In this document: in pieces, positions 24,459 through 33,633 of the stretch
How the letters are laid out: each line of letters begins with the position of its first letter
How positions within the stretch are numbered: the stretch's first letter is position 1
NCBI GenBank assembly: GCA_937891015.1
Contig: CALAPY010000086.1
Span: 1-47,306, forward strand
DNA from: UBA2108 sp002713215
GTDB lineage: Bacteria > Bacteroidota > Bacteroidia > Flavobacteriales_G > Salibacteraceae
DNA: 47,306 nucleotides
Direction of reading: 5' to 3'
Translations under genes and position numbers: made by a program
The notes under the pieces: model-generated
Told to the model about the DNA's origin: nothing
Databases searched by the model: none
What the model saw: the letters and a program-made list of their open reading frames with translations, nothing else

Positions 24459-25793
24459 ATGAAATTTAAAAGTCAAAAAATAGCATACTGGTTCTTTTTG
24501 TCAGCCCTTCTTTTATTCGGGTTGCAAATGATCTACGGTTTTATTATGGGATTTGCCCACATGGGGTATGACGTATTACACGAATTAGTCCCCTTTAATG
24601 CCGCAAGAGCAACACACACCAATTTATTGGTAGTTTGGTTATTACTCGGATTTATGGGTGCCGCATATTACATTATTCCGGAAGAATCTCAGCGTGAGAT
24701 TTATTCTGTAAAACTTGCGTATATCCAATTGATCTCATTCCTTGTGGTTGGTGTAATTGCCGTAGCAGGATTTCACATGAATTGGTGGGAAGGTCGAAAA
24801 TTTTTAGAAATTCCAAGACCACTAGACTGGTTAGTGGTTGTTAATGTGTTGGCATTCCTATTTAATATTCTAATGACCTTATTTCAGGGAGTACGACAAA
24901 CTACTACTGCACTGGTATTAAGTATGGGGCTTTTGTTCGCTGCCCTACTCTACCTCCCAGGTATGATGTGGTTCGACAATCACACACTTGATTCATTCTA
25001 CAGATGGTACGTAGTACACCTTTGGGTAGAAGGTGTATGGGAATTGATTATGGGCGGTATTCTTGCCTTCCTGTTGATTAAAATAACAGGAGTTGATCGT
25101 GAAGTAATTGAAAAATGGTTGTATGTAATCGTTGGACTTACCTTCCTTTCAGGACTACTCGGAACAGGACACCACTACTACTATATTGGAACACCAAGCT
25201 ACTGGTTGTGGATTGGAGGTATATTCAGTGCAATGGAACCTCTTGCCTTCCTCGCTATGGCATTGTTTGCCATTAACATGTACCGAAAAGGAGAGAAAAG
25301 GCATCCCAATAAAACAGCCCTTAACTGGACACTGGGAACCGCAATTGTATCTTTTGTTGGAGCCGGATTACTTGGAGCAGCGCATACCTTACCCAACGTA
25401 AACCTATATACCCACGGCACCCTAGTTACTGCCATGCATGGACACATGGCATTCTGGGGAGCCTATGGCATGCTTGTTCTTGCCATTATAGCTTATGCTA
25501 TGCCTAACCTTACCGGAAGAAAGCTATATGATACAAGTACTACCCGATATGCTTTCTGGTTAAGTAATATTGGTATGGTTGGTATGACCGTTGCCTTTGG
25601 AGTTGCTGGAGTTGCACAAGTATATATGGAGCGTATTATGGGAGTTGATTTTATGGAGACCCAAAAAGAAATTGAGCCTCATTTCTTGGTGCTTGTTCTT
25701 TGCGCAACCGTTTTTGTTGTGGGAGTTGTTCTCTACATCATTAACTTCTTCAAATATGGACGTCCCACAGACGAGGCGTTAATAACTGAATAA
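24459..25793 (+). CDS. norB: nitric oxide reductase subunit B (cytochrome b)
   Basis: 444 residues, 12 membrane helices, the normal cNOR catalytic subunit. All ligands are visible: haem b His53 (ATHTNLLVVW) and His329, haem b3 His327 (HGHM, 327-330), non-haem iron His187, His238 and His239 (VVHLWVEGVWE; GTGHHYYYIG) and the catalytic-site Glu191. The protein reduces NO at the haem b3/FeB centre in the inner membrane. There is no quinol-oxidising N-terminal extension, so it is the cytochrome c-dependent type, in agreement with norC. A strong hairpin terminator follows it. Confidence 0.98.
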   Translation: MKFKSQKIAYWFFLSALLLFGLQMIYGFIMGFAHMGYDVLHELVPFNAARATHTNLLVVWLLLGFMGAAYYIIPEESQREIYSVKLAYIQLISFLVVGVIAVAGFHMNWWEGRKFLEIPRPLDWLVVVNVLAFLFNILMTLFQGVRQTTTALVLSMGLLFAALLYLPGMMWFDNHTLDSFYRWYVVHLWVEGVWELIMGGILAFLLIKITGVDREVIEKWLYVIVGLTFLSGLLGTGHHYYYIGTPSYWLWIGGIFSAMEPLAFLAMALFAINMYRKGEKRHPNKTALNWTLGTAIVSFVGAGLLGAAHTLPNVNLYTHGTLVTAMHGHMAFWGAYGMLVLAIIAYAMPNLTGRKLYDTSTTRYAFWLSNIGMVGMTVAFGVAGVAQVYMERIMGVDFMETQKEIEPHFLVLVLCATVFVVGVVLYIINFFKYGRPTDEALITE

Positions 25794-25810
25794 TTCGAAC
25801 TACATTTATT

Positions 25811-25839
25811 GGCGGAGATCTATGGCCTCCGCCTTTTTT
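25811..25839 (+). terminator. intra-operon terminator between norB and norQ
   Basis: GGCGGAG (25811-25817) pairs with CTCCGCC (25827-25833) around a 9-base loop, and TTTTTT follows at 25834-25839. It starts 18 bases after the norB stop and ends 11 bases before the norQ ATG. It likely limits read-through so norQD are made at lower levels than norCB. Confidence 0.85.
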
Positions 25840-25849
25840 ATCTAAACAA

Positions 25850-26623
25850 ATGAGCACACCGTTCTACAGAATTATTGATCAGGAACAAGCCATTTTCAAA
25901 CATGCCTTTGAAAACAAGCTTCCCTTACTGCTAAAAGGTCCAACGGGTACGGGTAAGTCCCGATTCGTTGAATTTATGGCAGACTCACTGGATAAAAAAC
26001 TATATACCGTAGCCTGTCATGAAGAGACTTCAGCCACGGATTTAATCGGCCGATACATAATCAAAGGGTCTGAAACCGTATGGATTGACGGCCCCATGAC
26101 ACGAGCCGTTAAGGAAGGAGCAATTCTTTACCTGGACGAAGTGGCTGAAGCCAGGCCGGATATAATTGTGGCCCTGCATTCACTAACGGACCATAGGAGA
26201 TCGTTGTTTATTGATAAAACCGGTGAAACAATAAAAGCGGAAGACTCTTTTATGTTGGTTGCCACTTATAATCCAGGATACCAAAAAGGGTTTAAGGAGT
26301 TAAAACCCTCTACCCGACAACGGTTTATATCCCTGTCATTCAATTATCCGGGCAAAAAAGTAGAGTCTGAAATTGTAGTTGGTGAAACAGGAGTCGATGA
26401 AGTCATTGCCAATCAACTGATTTCCATTGGAAAAAAGATAAGGAACTTAACCGAGCTGGGACTGGCGGAAACCGTTTCCACGCGGTTGTTGGTGGATGCA
26501 GCTATTCTGATTAAAAGCGGACTTCCTAAACGTCTGTCTTGTAACGTTGCCATAGCAGAGCCGTTAACGGACGATGAAGACACCCTTGAAGCACTGAAAG
26601 ACCTTATCAGTTTGAGTATCTAA
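25850..26623 (+). CDS. norQ: NorQ/MoxR-family AAA+ ATPase
   Basis: 257 residues. Walker A GPTGTGKS at 30-37, Walker B ILYLDE at 92-97 and sensor ATYNPGYQ, with the MoxR/NorQ pattern ATDLIGRYIIKG. With NorD it forms the chaperone that inserts the non-haem iron into NorB. ATG 25850 is the only good start. norD begins 9 bases after its stop. Confidence 0.95.
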   Translation: MSTPFYRIIDQEQAIFKHAFENKLPLLLKGPTGTGKSRFVEFMADSLDKKLYTVACHEETSATDLIGRYIIKGSETVWIDGPMTRAVKEGAILYLDEVAEARPDIIVALHSLTDHRRSLFIDKTGETIKAEDSFMLVATYNPGYQKGFKELKPSTRQRFISLSFNYPGKKVESEIVVGETGVDEVIANQLISIGKKIRNLTELGLAETVSTRLLVDAAILIKSGLPKRLSCNVAIAEPLTDDEDTLEALKDLISLSI

Positions 26624-26632
26624 TTTAATGAG

Positions 26633-28402
26633 ATGGAATTTGATCAGCTCATATTCAGGCGCATTTACAATTACTACGCTAAGAAGCTGTCAAAATCTGA
26701 CCCAGAACGCGAAAGCAGAGCGGTTCATCTTTCAACTATAAAACCGAGGTTAACCATTTTAGCCAGAGCCTTAACCGGAATTCCAAATGAAATTTTGACC
26801 TCTGAAAGAGAAGGTGGTTTCTCAGGAAGTAAATTCTACCTCCCAAAAAAGGTTGATTTCTTTTCCAGCAGAGAGCAGAACCTAAACTTCTACGTATTTC
26901 GGGTACTCTACCTATCGGTTCAGCAACAACAGGAATTAAACTGGAAAGACAACGAAGAACATAAAATTGCTGAGTCTCAACAACAGGCCTACTCCAATTC
27001 AAAACTGGTTTTAGAGAGTTTGTTCAAAGAATACCCAAGTACCCAAACCATACATACCGATCTATACCAAGGCCTAACAGAATACTATAAATCCCTGGAG
27101 AAGTCCAGCGACTATAGTTGGCTCTATGGTCGTTATATGAAACTCAATCCGCACGAGTTTGTGGCCAAAACCGATCGAAATACGGAGGAAGCAAAATCTA
27201 AATTGGAGCCCAACGAAATTACCACTGAGTTGGAAGCCAATGCCAGTGATGAAGTTACCACGGTCGGCCTAAACAAGAAGCAGATTGAAGACAACGTAGT
27301 CACTAACAATTTTGAAAAGGTAGAGACTCTTTCGGAGTTTAATGGCAACTTCAGGGAAATGGATGGTGATGATACCCTGAGCGATGATGAAGATGCTATA
27401 CGTGAACTAAACCTAAAGCATACTGTACGTACCGACGACTCTGCACATTCGGTTTATCGCGCGGAAATGGCGCACAACACATCAGACATATTTGTAGAAT
27501 CTGATTCACAAAGTGGTCAGTACTTGTACTACGATGAATGGAATTACAAAAACCGTCAATACAAAAAGGATTTCTGCAAGGTTTATCCGAAAACACTTTC
27601 AATCAAAAGAGAAGACTTTGCCATAAACGTGCTTAAACAAAGAAGGAAAACAAAAAACGAACTCTTTCGAATGTTTGTAGCTGTACACAATGAATTCGAA
27701 AAGGTAAATCGCGTTATTTCGGGAGAAGATATCGACCTGGATAACATGGTTGAGTTTTATACGGACCTACAAGCCAAAAAATCCCCGTCAGACAAAGTCT
27801 ATTTTAGCAAAAGAAAAAGGAAGAAAGACCTTTCCGTACTCATTCTTATGGATACCAGCCTATCATCAGACGGTTACACCAACAACGAGCATGTGCTAAC
27901 GGTTGAAAAGGAATCGGTGTTGCTTTTTGGGGAGATATTATCTGCCTTTGATATCCCTTTTCAGATTGACACCTTTTCTTCGAAAACGAGAAATAACTGC
28001 TCTTACAATCATGTAAAGACATTTAGAGAAAATTGGGTGCAATCCAGAAATCGAATTGGTGCCATTCAGGCAGAGGGATTTACCCGTATTGGCACAGCAT
28101 TGAGGCATGCAGGACATTTGGTAAAACAACAGCCGACCAAACGAAAATGGATTGTATTGCTTTCTGACGGCAAACCCAATGATTATGATACCTATGAGGG
28201 TAAATACGGAATAGAAGACGTAAAACAAACCTTAAGGGAGTTGGACCAGGACCACATTCATACCTTTTCTTTTGCGGTTGAACATCAAGCCAAATACTAC
28301 CTGCCACAAATGTTTGGACACAACAACTACAACATACTTCCAAAACCTTCGGATTTGCCTTTGGCTTTTAGTAAGTTTTATCGGAAAATTTTGAATAATT
28401 GA
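26633..28402 (+). CDS. norD: NorD, von Willebrand A-domain assembly protein
   Basis: 589 residues. N-terminal helical part, an acidic variable middle (about 175-270, rich in Glu/Asp/Thr, poorly conserved in the family), then a vWA domain near the C-terminus with the MIDAS motif DTSLS (Asp407, in VLILMDTSLSSDG) and the later ILLSDG-type WIVLLSDGKPNDYDTYEG. NorD is the partner of NorQ in NOR activation. It closes the norCBQD series and is convergent with a T9SS protein gene 22 bases away. Confidence 0.94.
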   Translation: MEFDQLIFRRIYNYYAKKLSKSDPERESRAVHLSTIKPRLTILARALTGIPNEILTSEREGGFSGSKFYLPKKVDFFSSREQNLNFYVFRVLYLSVQQQQELNWKDNEEHKIAESQQQAYSNSKLVLESLFKEYPSTQTIHTDLYQGLTEYYKSLEKSSDYSWLYGRYMKLNPHEFVAKTDRNTEEAKSKLEPNEITTELEANASDEVTTVGLNKKQIEDNVVTNNFEKVETLSEFNGNFREMDGDDTLSDDEDAIRELNLKHTVRTDDSAHSVYRAEMAHNTSDIFVESDSQSGQYLYYDEWNYKNRQYKKDFCKVYPKTLSIKREDFAINVLKQRRKTKNELFRMFVAVHNEFEKVNRVISGEDIDLDNMVEFYTDLQAKKSPSDKVYFSKRKRKKDLSVLILMDTSLSSDGYTNNEHVLTVEKESVLLFGEILSAFDIPFQIDTFSSKTRNNCSYNHVKTFRENWVQSRNRIGAIQAEGFTRIGTALRHAGHLVKQQPTKRKWIVLLSDGKPNDYDTYEGKYGIEDVKQTLRELDQDHIHTFSFAVEHQAKYYLPQMFGHNNYNILPKPSDLPLAFSKFYRKILNN

Positions 28403-28424
28403 TTACTTCCAAGTTCATTAAGGT

Positions 28425-29690
28425 TTAAGGATTTACTTTGGTTACTTTTCCACGATAAACCTCGCCAAATTCATCTTCTACGATATACAAATAAACGCCT
28501 GGAGACAAGTGATCCATGCTAAACCTACTCATTCCTTGAGCCGGCATTTCGGAAAAGATGATTTGACCCTTTAAATCGTACAATAGAAGAGTAAATTGAG
28601 TTTGGTTTTCGAAACCAATGTTAAGATTATCGGTAAAAGGATTTACTACTCGAATCTTTTTGTAAGCAGTCTTACTCGAATGGACAGAACTAGCCGTGTT
28701 ACATGTCGTCTTAAATGGAATAAATTTCACCAGTCCATATTGATTATCCTGATGACCGTCCAAAATTTTGCTTCTAATATTTGTTGAATCTTGAGAACAC
28801 CAGCAGTTATTCATAATGTTGGCATTTCTGTTCGAAGTCCATTTAATATCGTAATCAGTGTTGTTACAGATCTGGTTATCAAAAAACTGAGTGCCTTGAA
28901 AGTTCATGAATCCTGAAGCATTTATACCTTTTTGATTGTTTTCAACTACGTTATTGGTAAATATTTTATTTACAGCATTTTGTCCGACCTCTGCCCCAAT
29001 AACATTGTTTACAATAATATTGTTGGTTGCAATTCCATAAGGTCGCATGGCTAATTCATTATCAGTGAAATAGCAATTCGTTGTTTTCTTCCATCCATCT
29101 ATTCCTGTTTTATTCCCAATAAAGTTAGATCGGTCAACAATACAATCAAACTGACAATATCGTAAACATACGCCGTTGTTCAAAAAGTTGGTTTCCGAAA
29201 TTCTGGTCTCAGGTGCACCTGCATCAGAAAAAACGATGTAATTATTTGAAAACTCACATTTCTCGAATACATATGGGCCATCGTACGCAAAATCCAAGTC
29301 AATTCCGAGTTTTGAATTGCTAAATTTCACATATTTCATGGTCACCTGGTTTTTGGGAATTTGATCGGTTCCTAATACCTTAATTCCCTGCCAAAAATAC
29401 GAAGTAAGGTTAGCACCAGATGTTTTGAATTTAATACTATCTCTTTGAGCACCAATTGCAGTTAATGTACCTCTTACTTCTATACTGGACAAGGTGTCGC
29501 ATAAAATAACAACACCAGGTTCAATGGTTAATGTCACATCTTGAAATACCACTACTTTACCTGTGAGCTTGTACGGACTCCCGGCCTTGGTCAAGGTTTT
29601 ATTTGAAGTTATACTTGATGGTATTGTAGATTGCGCATAAATAGCTGAGTAAAACAATAGAACTACTAAACTTGATACAGTGAATTTCAT
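28425..29690 (-). CDS. parallel beta-helix protein with T9SS sorting domain
   Basis: 421 residues with a signal peptide (VSSLVVLLFYSAIYAQSTIP). The middle has right-handed beta-helix rungs (LRYCQFDCIVDRSNFIGNKT, then TNCYFTDNELAMRPYGIATN), typical of pectate-lyase-like or NosD-like repeat folds, and the C-terminus is a T9SS domain (VNPFTDNLNIGFE ... HLSPGVYLYIVED). Secreted and surface-linked; no catalytic residues can be assigned. It is unrelated by sequence to its nor neighbours, and convergent with norD. Confidence 0.85.
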   Translation of the reverse strand: MKFTVSSLVVLLFYSAIYAQSTIPSSITSNKTLTKAGSPYKLTGKVVVFQDVTLTIEPGVVILCDTLSSIEVRGTLTAIGAQRDSIKFKTSGANLTSYFWQGIKVLGTDQIPKNQVTMKYVKFSNSKLGIDLDFAYDGPYVFEKCEFSNNYIVFSDAGAPETRISETNFLNNGVCLRYCQFDCIVDRSNFIGNKTGIDGWKKTTNCYFTDNELAMRPYGIATNNIIVNNVIGAEVGQNAVNKIFTNNVVENNQKGINASGFMNFQGTQFFDNQICNNTDYDIKWTSNRNANIMNNCWCSQDSTNIRSKILDGHQDNQYGLVKFIPFKTTCNTASSVHSSKTAYKKIRVVNPFTDNLNIGFENQTQFTLLLYDLKGQIIFSEMPAQGMSRFSMDHLSPGVYLYIVEDEFGEVYRGKVTKVNP

Positions 29691-29759
29691 GGCATTTCTA
29701 GTTAATGGATTCTCTCAAAGTTAAGATTTTTTATTAAAGAAAACTACTAACGCTTTGTT

Positions 29760-31088
29760 CTATTCCTTAATTACCTTCACTGTTCTGGATATTCCCATTG
29801 GAGTTTCAAGGCTTAAAAAGTAGATACCATTCGGAGTATTAATATTTATTTGGACATTTTCTGAAGGTTCAAATTCTTGAGTTGAAATGATTTGTCCAAG
29901 ACTGTTTCTTAAGGTTGCGGATAGCTTGGTGCTTTGGTAAGTATCCATGTATATAGTACCTGTTGTTGGATTAGGATAAATGGTATATATCTGAGATGAT
30001 CTAATATCTTTATCTTTAATTCCCACATTACCTGGATTTGAACAATTAATGCTAAACAAAGTTCCAACATCAATATCCGTCCAGTTAGAAACTGAATAGG
30101 CAACATTGTCTACTTCTATGCAACTTAAGTCAGGGTTGTATTTTGCTTGAAACATCTGTAAATTGGTATTATTTCCATTTTTTAAATTTAAACTAGTAAG
30201 TTGATTTCCCCTACACCCTAAGTTAGTTAAACTTGTATTTTTAGTTAGATCTAAACTGGTAAGTTGATTATTACTACAAACTAATGTAATTAAACTCGTA
30301 TTTTTAGTTAAATCCAAACTGGTAAGTCGGTTTCCCCCACACCCTAATTCAGTTAAACTTGTATTTTTAGTTACATCTAACTTGGTAAGTTCATTATTCT
30401 CACAAACCAAAAAATTTAAAACGCTATTTTGAGACACGTCTAAGCTGGTAAGTTGATTATCACCACAAACTAAGGTATTTAAACTTGTATTTTTAGTTAG
30501 ATCTAAACTGGTAAGTTGATTATTACTACAAACTAATGTAATTAAACTAGTGTTTTCAGTTAGATCTATACTGGTAAGTTGATTGTGTCTACAGAAGACC
30601 CAATTTAAACTTGTATTTTTAGTTAGATCTAAACTGGTAAGTTGATTATTATCACAATTCAAAGCCATTAAAGCCATATTTTGAGTTACATCTAAACTGG
30701 TCAGCGGATTCCAATAGCAATGCAAAGAGATTAAGGCCGCATTTTGGGTTACATCTAAACTGGCAAGCTTATTACTATGACAATGCAAAACCATTAAAGA
30801 TGCATTTTGGGTTACATCTAAACTGGTCAGCCTGTTGCTTTGACAATACAGGGAAGTTAAAGCTTTAAAGTCTTCTATACCTTTCAGTGAAATTATATCT
30901 GAACGATCAACAAATAGAATGGAAATTGTATCAATATTGGCAGTCGGTATAATCCCATCAATACTTCCAGTATCATAGCCAAGTGCTATTAACTTTTTCT
31001 CAAAATTGGTATCTGGTATCGCAGTGGTTTGTGCTATGGTTAAATTAGCAAAGAGAGATAAAACAAGAAATGAAACTGCTATTTTCAT
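29760..31088 (-). CDS. leucine-rich repeat protein with T9SS sorting domain
   Basis: 442 residues: signal peptide (KIAVSFLVLSLFANLTIAQ), a short N-terminal domain, ten 21-residue leucine-rich repeats at about 87-296 (each starts LTSLDLTKN- or LTSLDVTQN-like and ends in a Cys-containing xxCxxNQ), an eleventh degenerate unit, and a T9SS domain (IYPNPTTGTIYMDTY ... GIYFLSLETP). It is of the Asn-Gln-Leu-Thr-Ser-Leu type found in secreted Bacteroidota and internalin-like proteins, and probably works in binding at the cell surface. Several repeats are nearly identical, so it may expand or contract by recombination. Confidence 0.9.
   Translation of the reverse strand: MKIAVSFLVLSLFANLTIAQTTAIPDTNFEKKLIALGYDTGSIDGIIPTANIDTISILFVDRSDIISLKGIEDFKALTSLYCQSNRLTSLDVTQNASLMVLHCHSNKLASLDVTQNAALISLHCYWNPLTSLDVTQNMALMALNCDNNQLTSLDLTKNTSLNWVFCRHNQLTSIDLTENTSLITLVCSNNQLTSLDLTKNTSLNTLVCGDNQLTSLDVSQNSVLNFLVCENNELTKLDVTKNTSLTELGCGGNRLTSLDLTKNTSLITLVCSNNQLTSLDLTKNTSLTNLGCRGNQLTSLNLKNGNNTNLQMFQAKYNPDLSCIEVDNVAYSVSNWTDIDVGTLFSINCSNPGNVGIKDKDIRSSQIYTIYPNPTTGTIYMDTYQSTKLSATLRNSLGQIISTQEFEPSENVQININTPNGIYFLSLETPMGISRTVKVIKE
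30201..30830. repeat. ten 63-bp tandem repeats encoding the LRR units
   Basis: The DNA of the LRR gene consists of ten consecutive 63-base units, each encoding a 21-residue repeat. Units near 30230-30310 and 30480-30550 are nearly the same at DNA level (the same AACTGGTAAGTTGATTATTA core recurs). The high identity between units means recent duplication or ongoing homogenisation, and makes this a hard region for short-read assembly. Confidence 0.85.
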
Positions 31089-31238
31089 AATTGGAATTTT
31101 GAGGGTTTTGAGGATTTTGATTAATAAAATTAGGAACTACCCTGACTACAACATAACCTATCATAGATCGATGAGCCATCGGTTGTTTACCTCGTGTTTT
31201 TGGAGTTTAATAATCGAAAGCTAGGAAATAGGCGAACT

Positions 31239-31315
31239 CGACCAACATCACACCCATACCTCTTCATTTGCCATTGCGCACCAAGCCAAGTAATACCTGG
31301 CCCTTATGTTGGTCG
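31239..31315. repeat. inverted repeat in the gap beyond the cytochrome lipoprotein gene
   Basis: CGACCAACAT (31239-31248) and ATGTTGGTCG (31306-31315) are perfect inverted copies with a 57-base spacer, in the 260-base gap between the LRR gene and the cytochrome gene. The gap is richer in C and has short CAACAT-like repeats, but no coding frame. It resembles an integron attC end-pair only loosely. Its role is unknown; a long-range terminator fold for the nor/cytochrome operon is possible. Confidence 0.35.
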
Positions 31316-31352
31316 CAACATACAACCTCAAATATTGAATTTCAGCTATAAC

Positions 31353-31784
31353 CTACCTCACATTAAACTCACGTAGCCATATTTGATACTGGCGTAGGTA
31401 TTCCAACAGCTGAAAAGCTTCTTCTTCACTACTTATATCTGAGCCACAATCCATTTCGTATTCTTTACGGGTTAAGAGCGCTAATGAGTCTCTACGAAGC
31501 ATTTCTTCTTTGTTAAGGATAAAATTTAACACCCAGACTTCCCTTCTGTACGCTAAGATATCACTAATGTCAGGCCCTGAATTCTTGAATTCCATGGTAT
31601 GGCAGGAAGAACATTTACTATCAAAGAGTGATTTGCCCTGTTGCATCAAGGAATCATTCAATGGCTCTAATTCAATTTCAGTATATGGCCCTACCCCATT
31701 TAGATCCCTGGATAGTTGAACCTCGGTGCAAGCCACCATTATAATAATTGCCAATACCGATAACCAAATGTTTAGCTTTCTCAT
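31353..31784 (-). CDS. monohaem cytochrome c lipoprotein
   Basis: 143 residues from ATG 31782-31784, which lies 10 bases after the upstream gene's stop and gives a lipoprotein signal (IWLSVLAIIIMVACTE, lipid Cys19). The haem site is CSSCH at 58-62 in FDSKCSSCHTMEFKNSG. The axial Met is not certain; Met111 in KEYEMDCGSD is a candidate. It is last in the HmuY/TonB/norE series and may carry electrons to NirS or NorC. I recognise no named family beyond small cytochrome c. Confidence 0.85.
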   Translation of the reverse strand: MRKLNIWLSVLAIIIMVACTEVQLSRDLNGVGPYTEIELEPLNDSLMQQGKSLFDSKCSSCHTMEFKNSGPDISDILAYRREVWVLNFILNKEEMLRRDSLALLTRKEYEMDCGSDISSEEEAFQLLEYLRQYQIWLREFNVR

Positions 31785-31794
31785 TGAGCCCTTT

Positions 31795-32052
31795 CTAATA
31801 AAGTACCAGGATTCCAATGAAATAAACCGCTGCGAAGAGCAAGCTTACCAGTTTCCAGACTACATGTGCCTGTTTTACTTCTACAAACTGGTGAAGTACC
31901 ATAAAGAATTTGAAAACCGAAAAACCGGCTATAAGTATATACGAATATGCAAGTCCGTTTTCGGAGAAGAAAGTATTAAGCACAATAATCAATACCAGTA
32001 TTATCCAGGTGGTTGCATTCCGTCTTGCCTCTGTAACTATTGAATTCGCCAT
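31795..32052 (-). CDS. NorF-like / cytochrome c oxidase subunit IV-like membrane protein
   Basis: 85 residues with three predicted helices (TTWIILVLIIVLNTFF, YSYILIAGFSVFKFFMVLH, VVWKLVSLLFAAVYFIGILV). The middle helix with FKFFMVLHQFVEVKQA fits the bacterial COX4-like family, which includes the small NorF-type partner of NorE. It lies 6 bases after norE and 10 before the cytochrome gene. The name NorF rests on position and topology. Confidence 0.8.
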   Translation of the reverse strand: MANSIVTEARRNATTWIILVLIIVLNTFFSENGLAYSYILIAGFSVFKFFMVLHQFVEVKQAHVVWKLVSLLFAAVYFIGILVLY

Positions 32053-32058
32053 GTGCTT

Positions 32059-32646
32059 TTAGATTAAGTATAAAACCGGAAATATGAGAATCCAGATCAG
32101 ATCACACATGTGCCAGTAGGTAGCACTGGATTCTACATCCATCATGTTGGAACTTGTATACTGCCCTTTCCTAATGGCTAAATACATGTAAATCAACAGC
32201 CCTACACCAAACAAAACATGTACATAGTGGAACCCGGTCATCAACCAATAAAAGGTAAAAAAGGTATTGTACTCTAAGCCTATTCCAGCATTTAACTTAG
32301 TGCCAAATTCAATTCCTTTTATCACTAAAAACAACAAACCAAAAAGAAGAGCAATCAGAATAGCCCTTGAGGACTTTTCCCTTTCATTATTCCTCAACCT
32401 CAGCACCGACATAGCCATAAAGTAACCACTCGTGATAAGGATAACTGTATTAATTGTTCCTATTATGGGATCCAGTAATACCTTGTAATTCTGGTATTCC
32501 TCCAGGGCCCGTCCCCGATAATACAAAAAGGTAAGGCTTGCCCCCAGGAAGGTAAAGATTTCCACAATTATGATGATCCAAATGAGAATACCACCTGGTG
32601 GATAATATACTGAAGCTTTACTTTCGCTGTTTATTGCAACACTCAT
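32059..32646 (-). CDS. norE: NorE / cytochrome c oxidase subunit III-like protein
   Basis: 195 residues, five predicted helices, of the haem-copper oxidase subunit III family. Motifs: GILIWIIIIVEIFTFLGASL, the core GFHYVHVLFGVGLLIYMYLA with its two His, and the C-terminal SSATYWHMCDLIWILIFPVL. Without any oxidase subunit I or II nearby, and beside nirS and norCBQD, it is best read as NorE, an accessory of NO reductase. It is in a six-gene operon after the HmuY-like lipoprotein (12-base gap). Confidence 0.88.
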   Translation of the reverse strand: MSVAINSESKASVYYPPGGILIWIIIIVEIFTFLGASLTFLYYRGRALEEYQNYKVLLDPIIGTINTVILITSGYFMAMSVLRLRNNEREKSSRAILIALLFGLLFLVIKGIEFGTKLNAGIGLEYNTFFTFYWLMTGFHYVHVLFGVGLLIYMYLAIRKGQYTSSNMMDVESSATYWHMCDLIWILIFPVLYLI

Positions 32647-32658
32647 TAATTCAATAAT

Positions 32659-33633
32659 TTACAATCGTTGAATTTTAAACTTTGGGTATCCCTTCACCCC
32701 TTGATCGTTATAAAAATCAGTAAACTGAATTTTATAGTAAATGCCTTTTGTCGATTTAATTATAAAGCTCTTTTTGGAGTCTATAATAAATGAATTGTCC
32801 TGACTGTTTCGAATCTTCCAATCATATCCTATTTCATCCCGAATGGCCGTAAAAGTATAGTTGGTTGTATCTGAAAGTCTAATGCCTTCGAAATTTGATT
32901 TTAAATCTTCTGCTACCACTACTCGATTTTGATAATTGCTTAATACCTGTGTAAGCACAAAGGGCATGGGTAAATTGCTAAACTTGTGGTAATGGTTGGT
33001 AAACAATAAGTCCCAGCTATTCCTTTCAGGTTCCAATTCAAGTAATTCTCCACCGTTATTCATACTAAAGTGGATTACACTTAGATTGTGATTCTTGCGA
33101 ATGGTAAATTCTTTTCCTTTTTCTTCCTGTAGATCGGAAAACCGGATTTTATAAATATTCTCGTTAACACTGAGTACCTGAAATTTGAAATAACCCAAAT
33201 GGTTGCCATTAGCGTCATACTGGCGATCCAACACATAGACCATTCTTTTTCCCCTCCAATCTCCAACCGATGTGGAGTCCAGGTTACCACTTGGAGCATC
33301 CCACAACCAGGTCAGGTTTTTGGTTGAATTAACCGTCCCAAAAGACACTTCTCCTGCCTGAGCAAGAAATTCACCCTTAGCGGTGTTTAGAAACACCCTA
33401 AACCCTTCTGGTGATGATTCAAATGCCAAATCCCAATCGTACCTGGAATTGGTCTTAACCACTCGGTTGGCCCCACAATCATAATAAACCTGATACTTGT
33501 ATGGATAGCCCATTTCAATTTGAACTGTTTCTATATCTCCTGGTTCAATTGGCGTTACGGGCATATCTTCCTTAAAACAAGCACTGGATAGAACTCCGAT
33601 TAAACACCAAATTATGTATTTACCAACCTGCAT
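32659..33633 (-). CDS. HmuY-like haem-binding lipoprotein, two-domain
   Basis: 324 residues from ATG 33631-33633. Its start overlaps the TonB-receptor stop by one base (TAATG), so it is coupled to it. Lipobox LSSAC with lipid Cys19. Two HmuY-type halves: YDWDLAFESSPEGFRV (66-81) and SWDLLFTNHYHKF (206-218), the second ending in YYKIQFTDFY (299-308) and GYPKFKIQRL, a very characteristic HmuY C-terminus. HmuY is the surface haem-capturing lipoprotein that feeds the HmuR receptor. Candidate haem ligands (His215 and Met residues nearby) cannot be assigned. Its position next to a TonB receptor fits haem uptake. Confidence 0.85.
   Translation of the reverse strand: MQVGKYIIWCLIGVLSSACFKEDMPVTPIEPGDIETVQIEMGYPYKYQVYYDCGANRVVKTNSRYDWDLAFESSPEGFRVFLNTAKGEFLAQAGEVSFGTVNSTKNLTWLWDAPSGNLDSTSVGDWRGKRMVYVLDRQYDANGNHLGYFKFQVLSVNENIYKIRFSDLQEEKGKEFTIRKNHNLSVIHFSMNNGGELLELEPERNSWDLLFTNHYHKFSNLPMPFVLTQVLSNYQNRVVVAEDLKSNFEGIRLSDTTNYTFTAIRDEIGYDWKIRNSQDNSFIIDSKKSFIIKSTKGIYYKIQFTDFYNDQGVKGYPKFKIQRL

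Noticed and set aside
30201..30830. Considered as a CRISPR array because of regular 63-bp periodicity
   Set aside because: The repeats are in frame and encode leucine-rich repeat units throughout, with no unique spacers.
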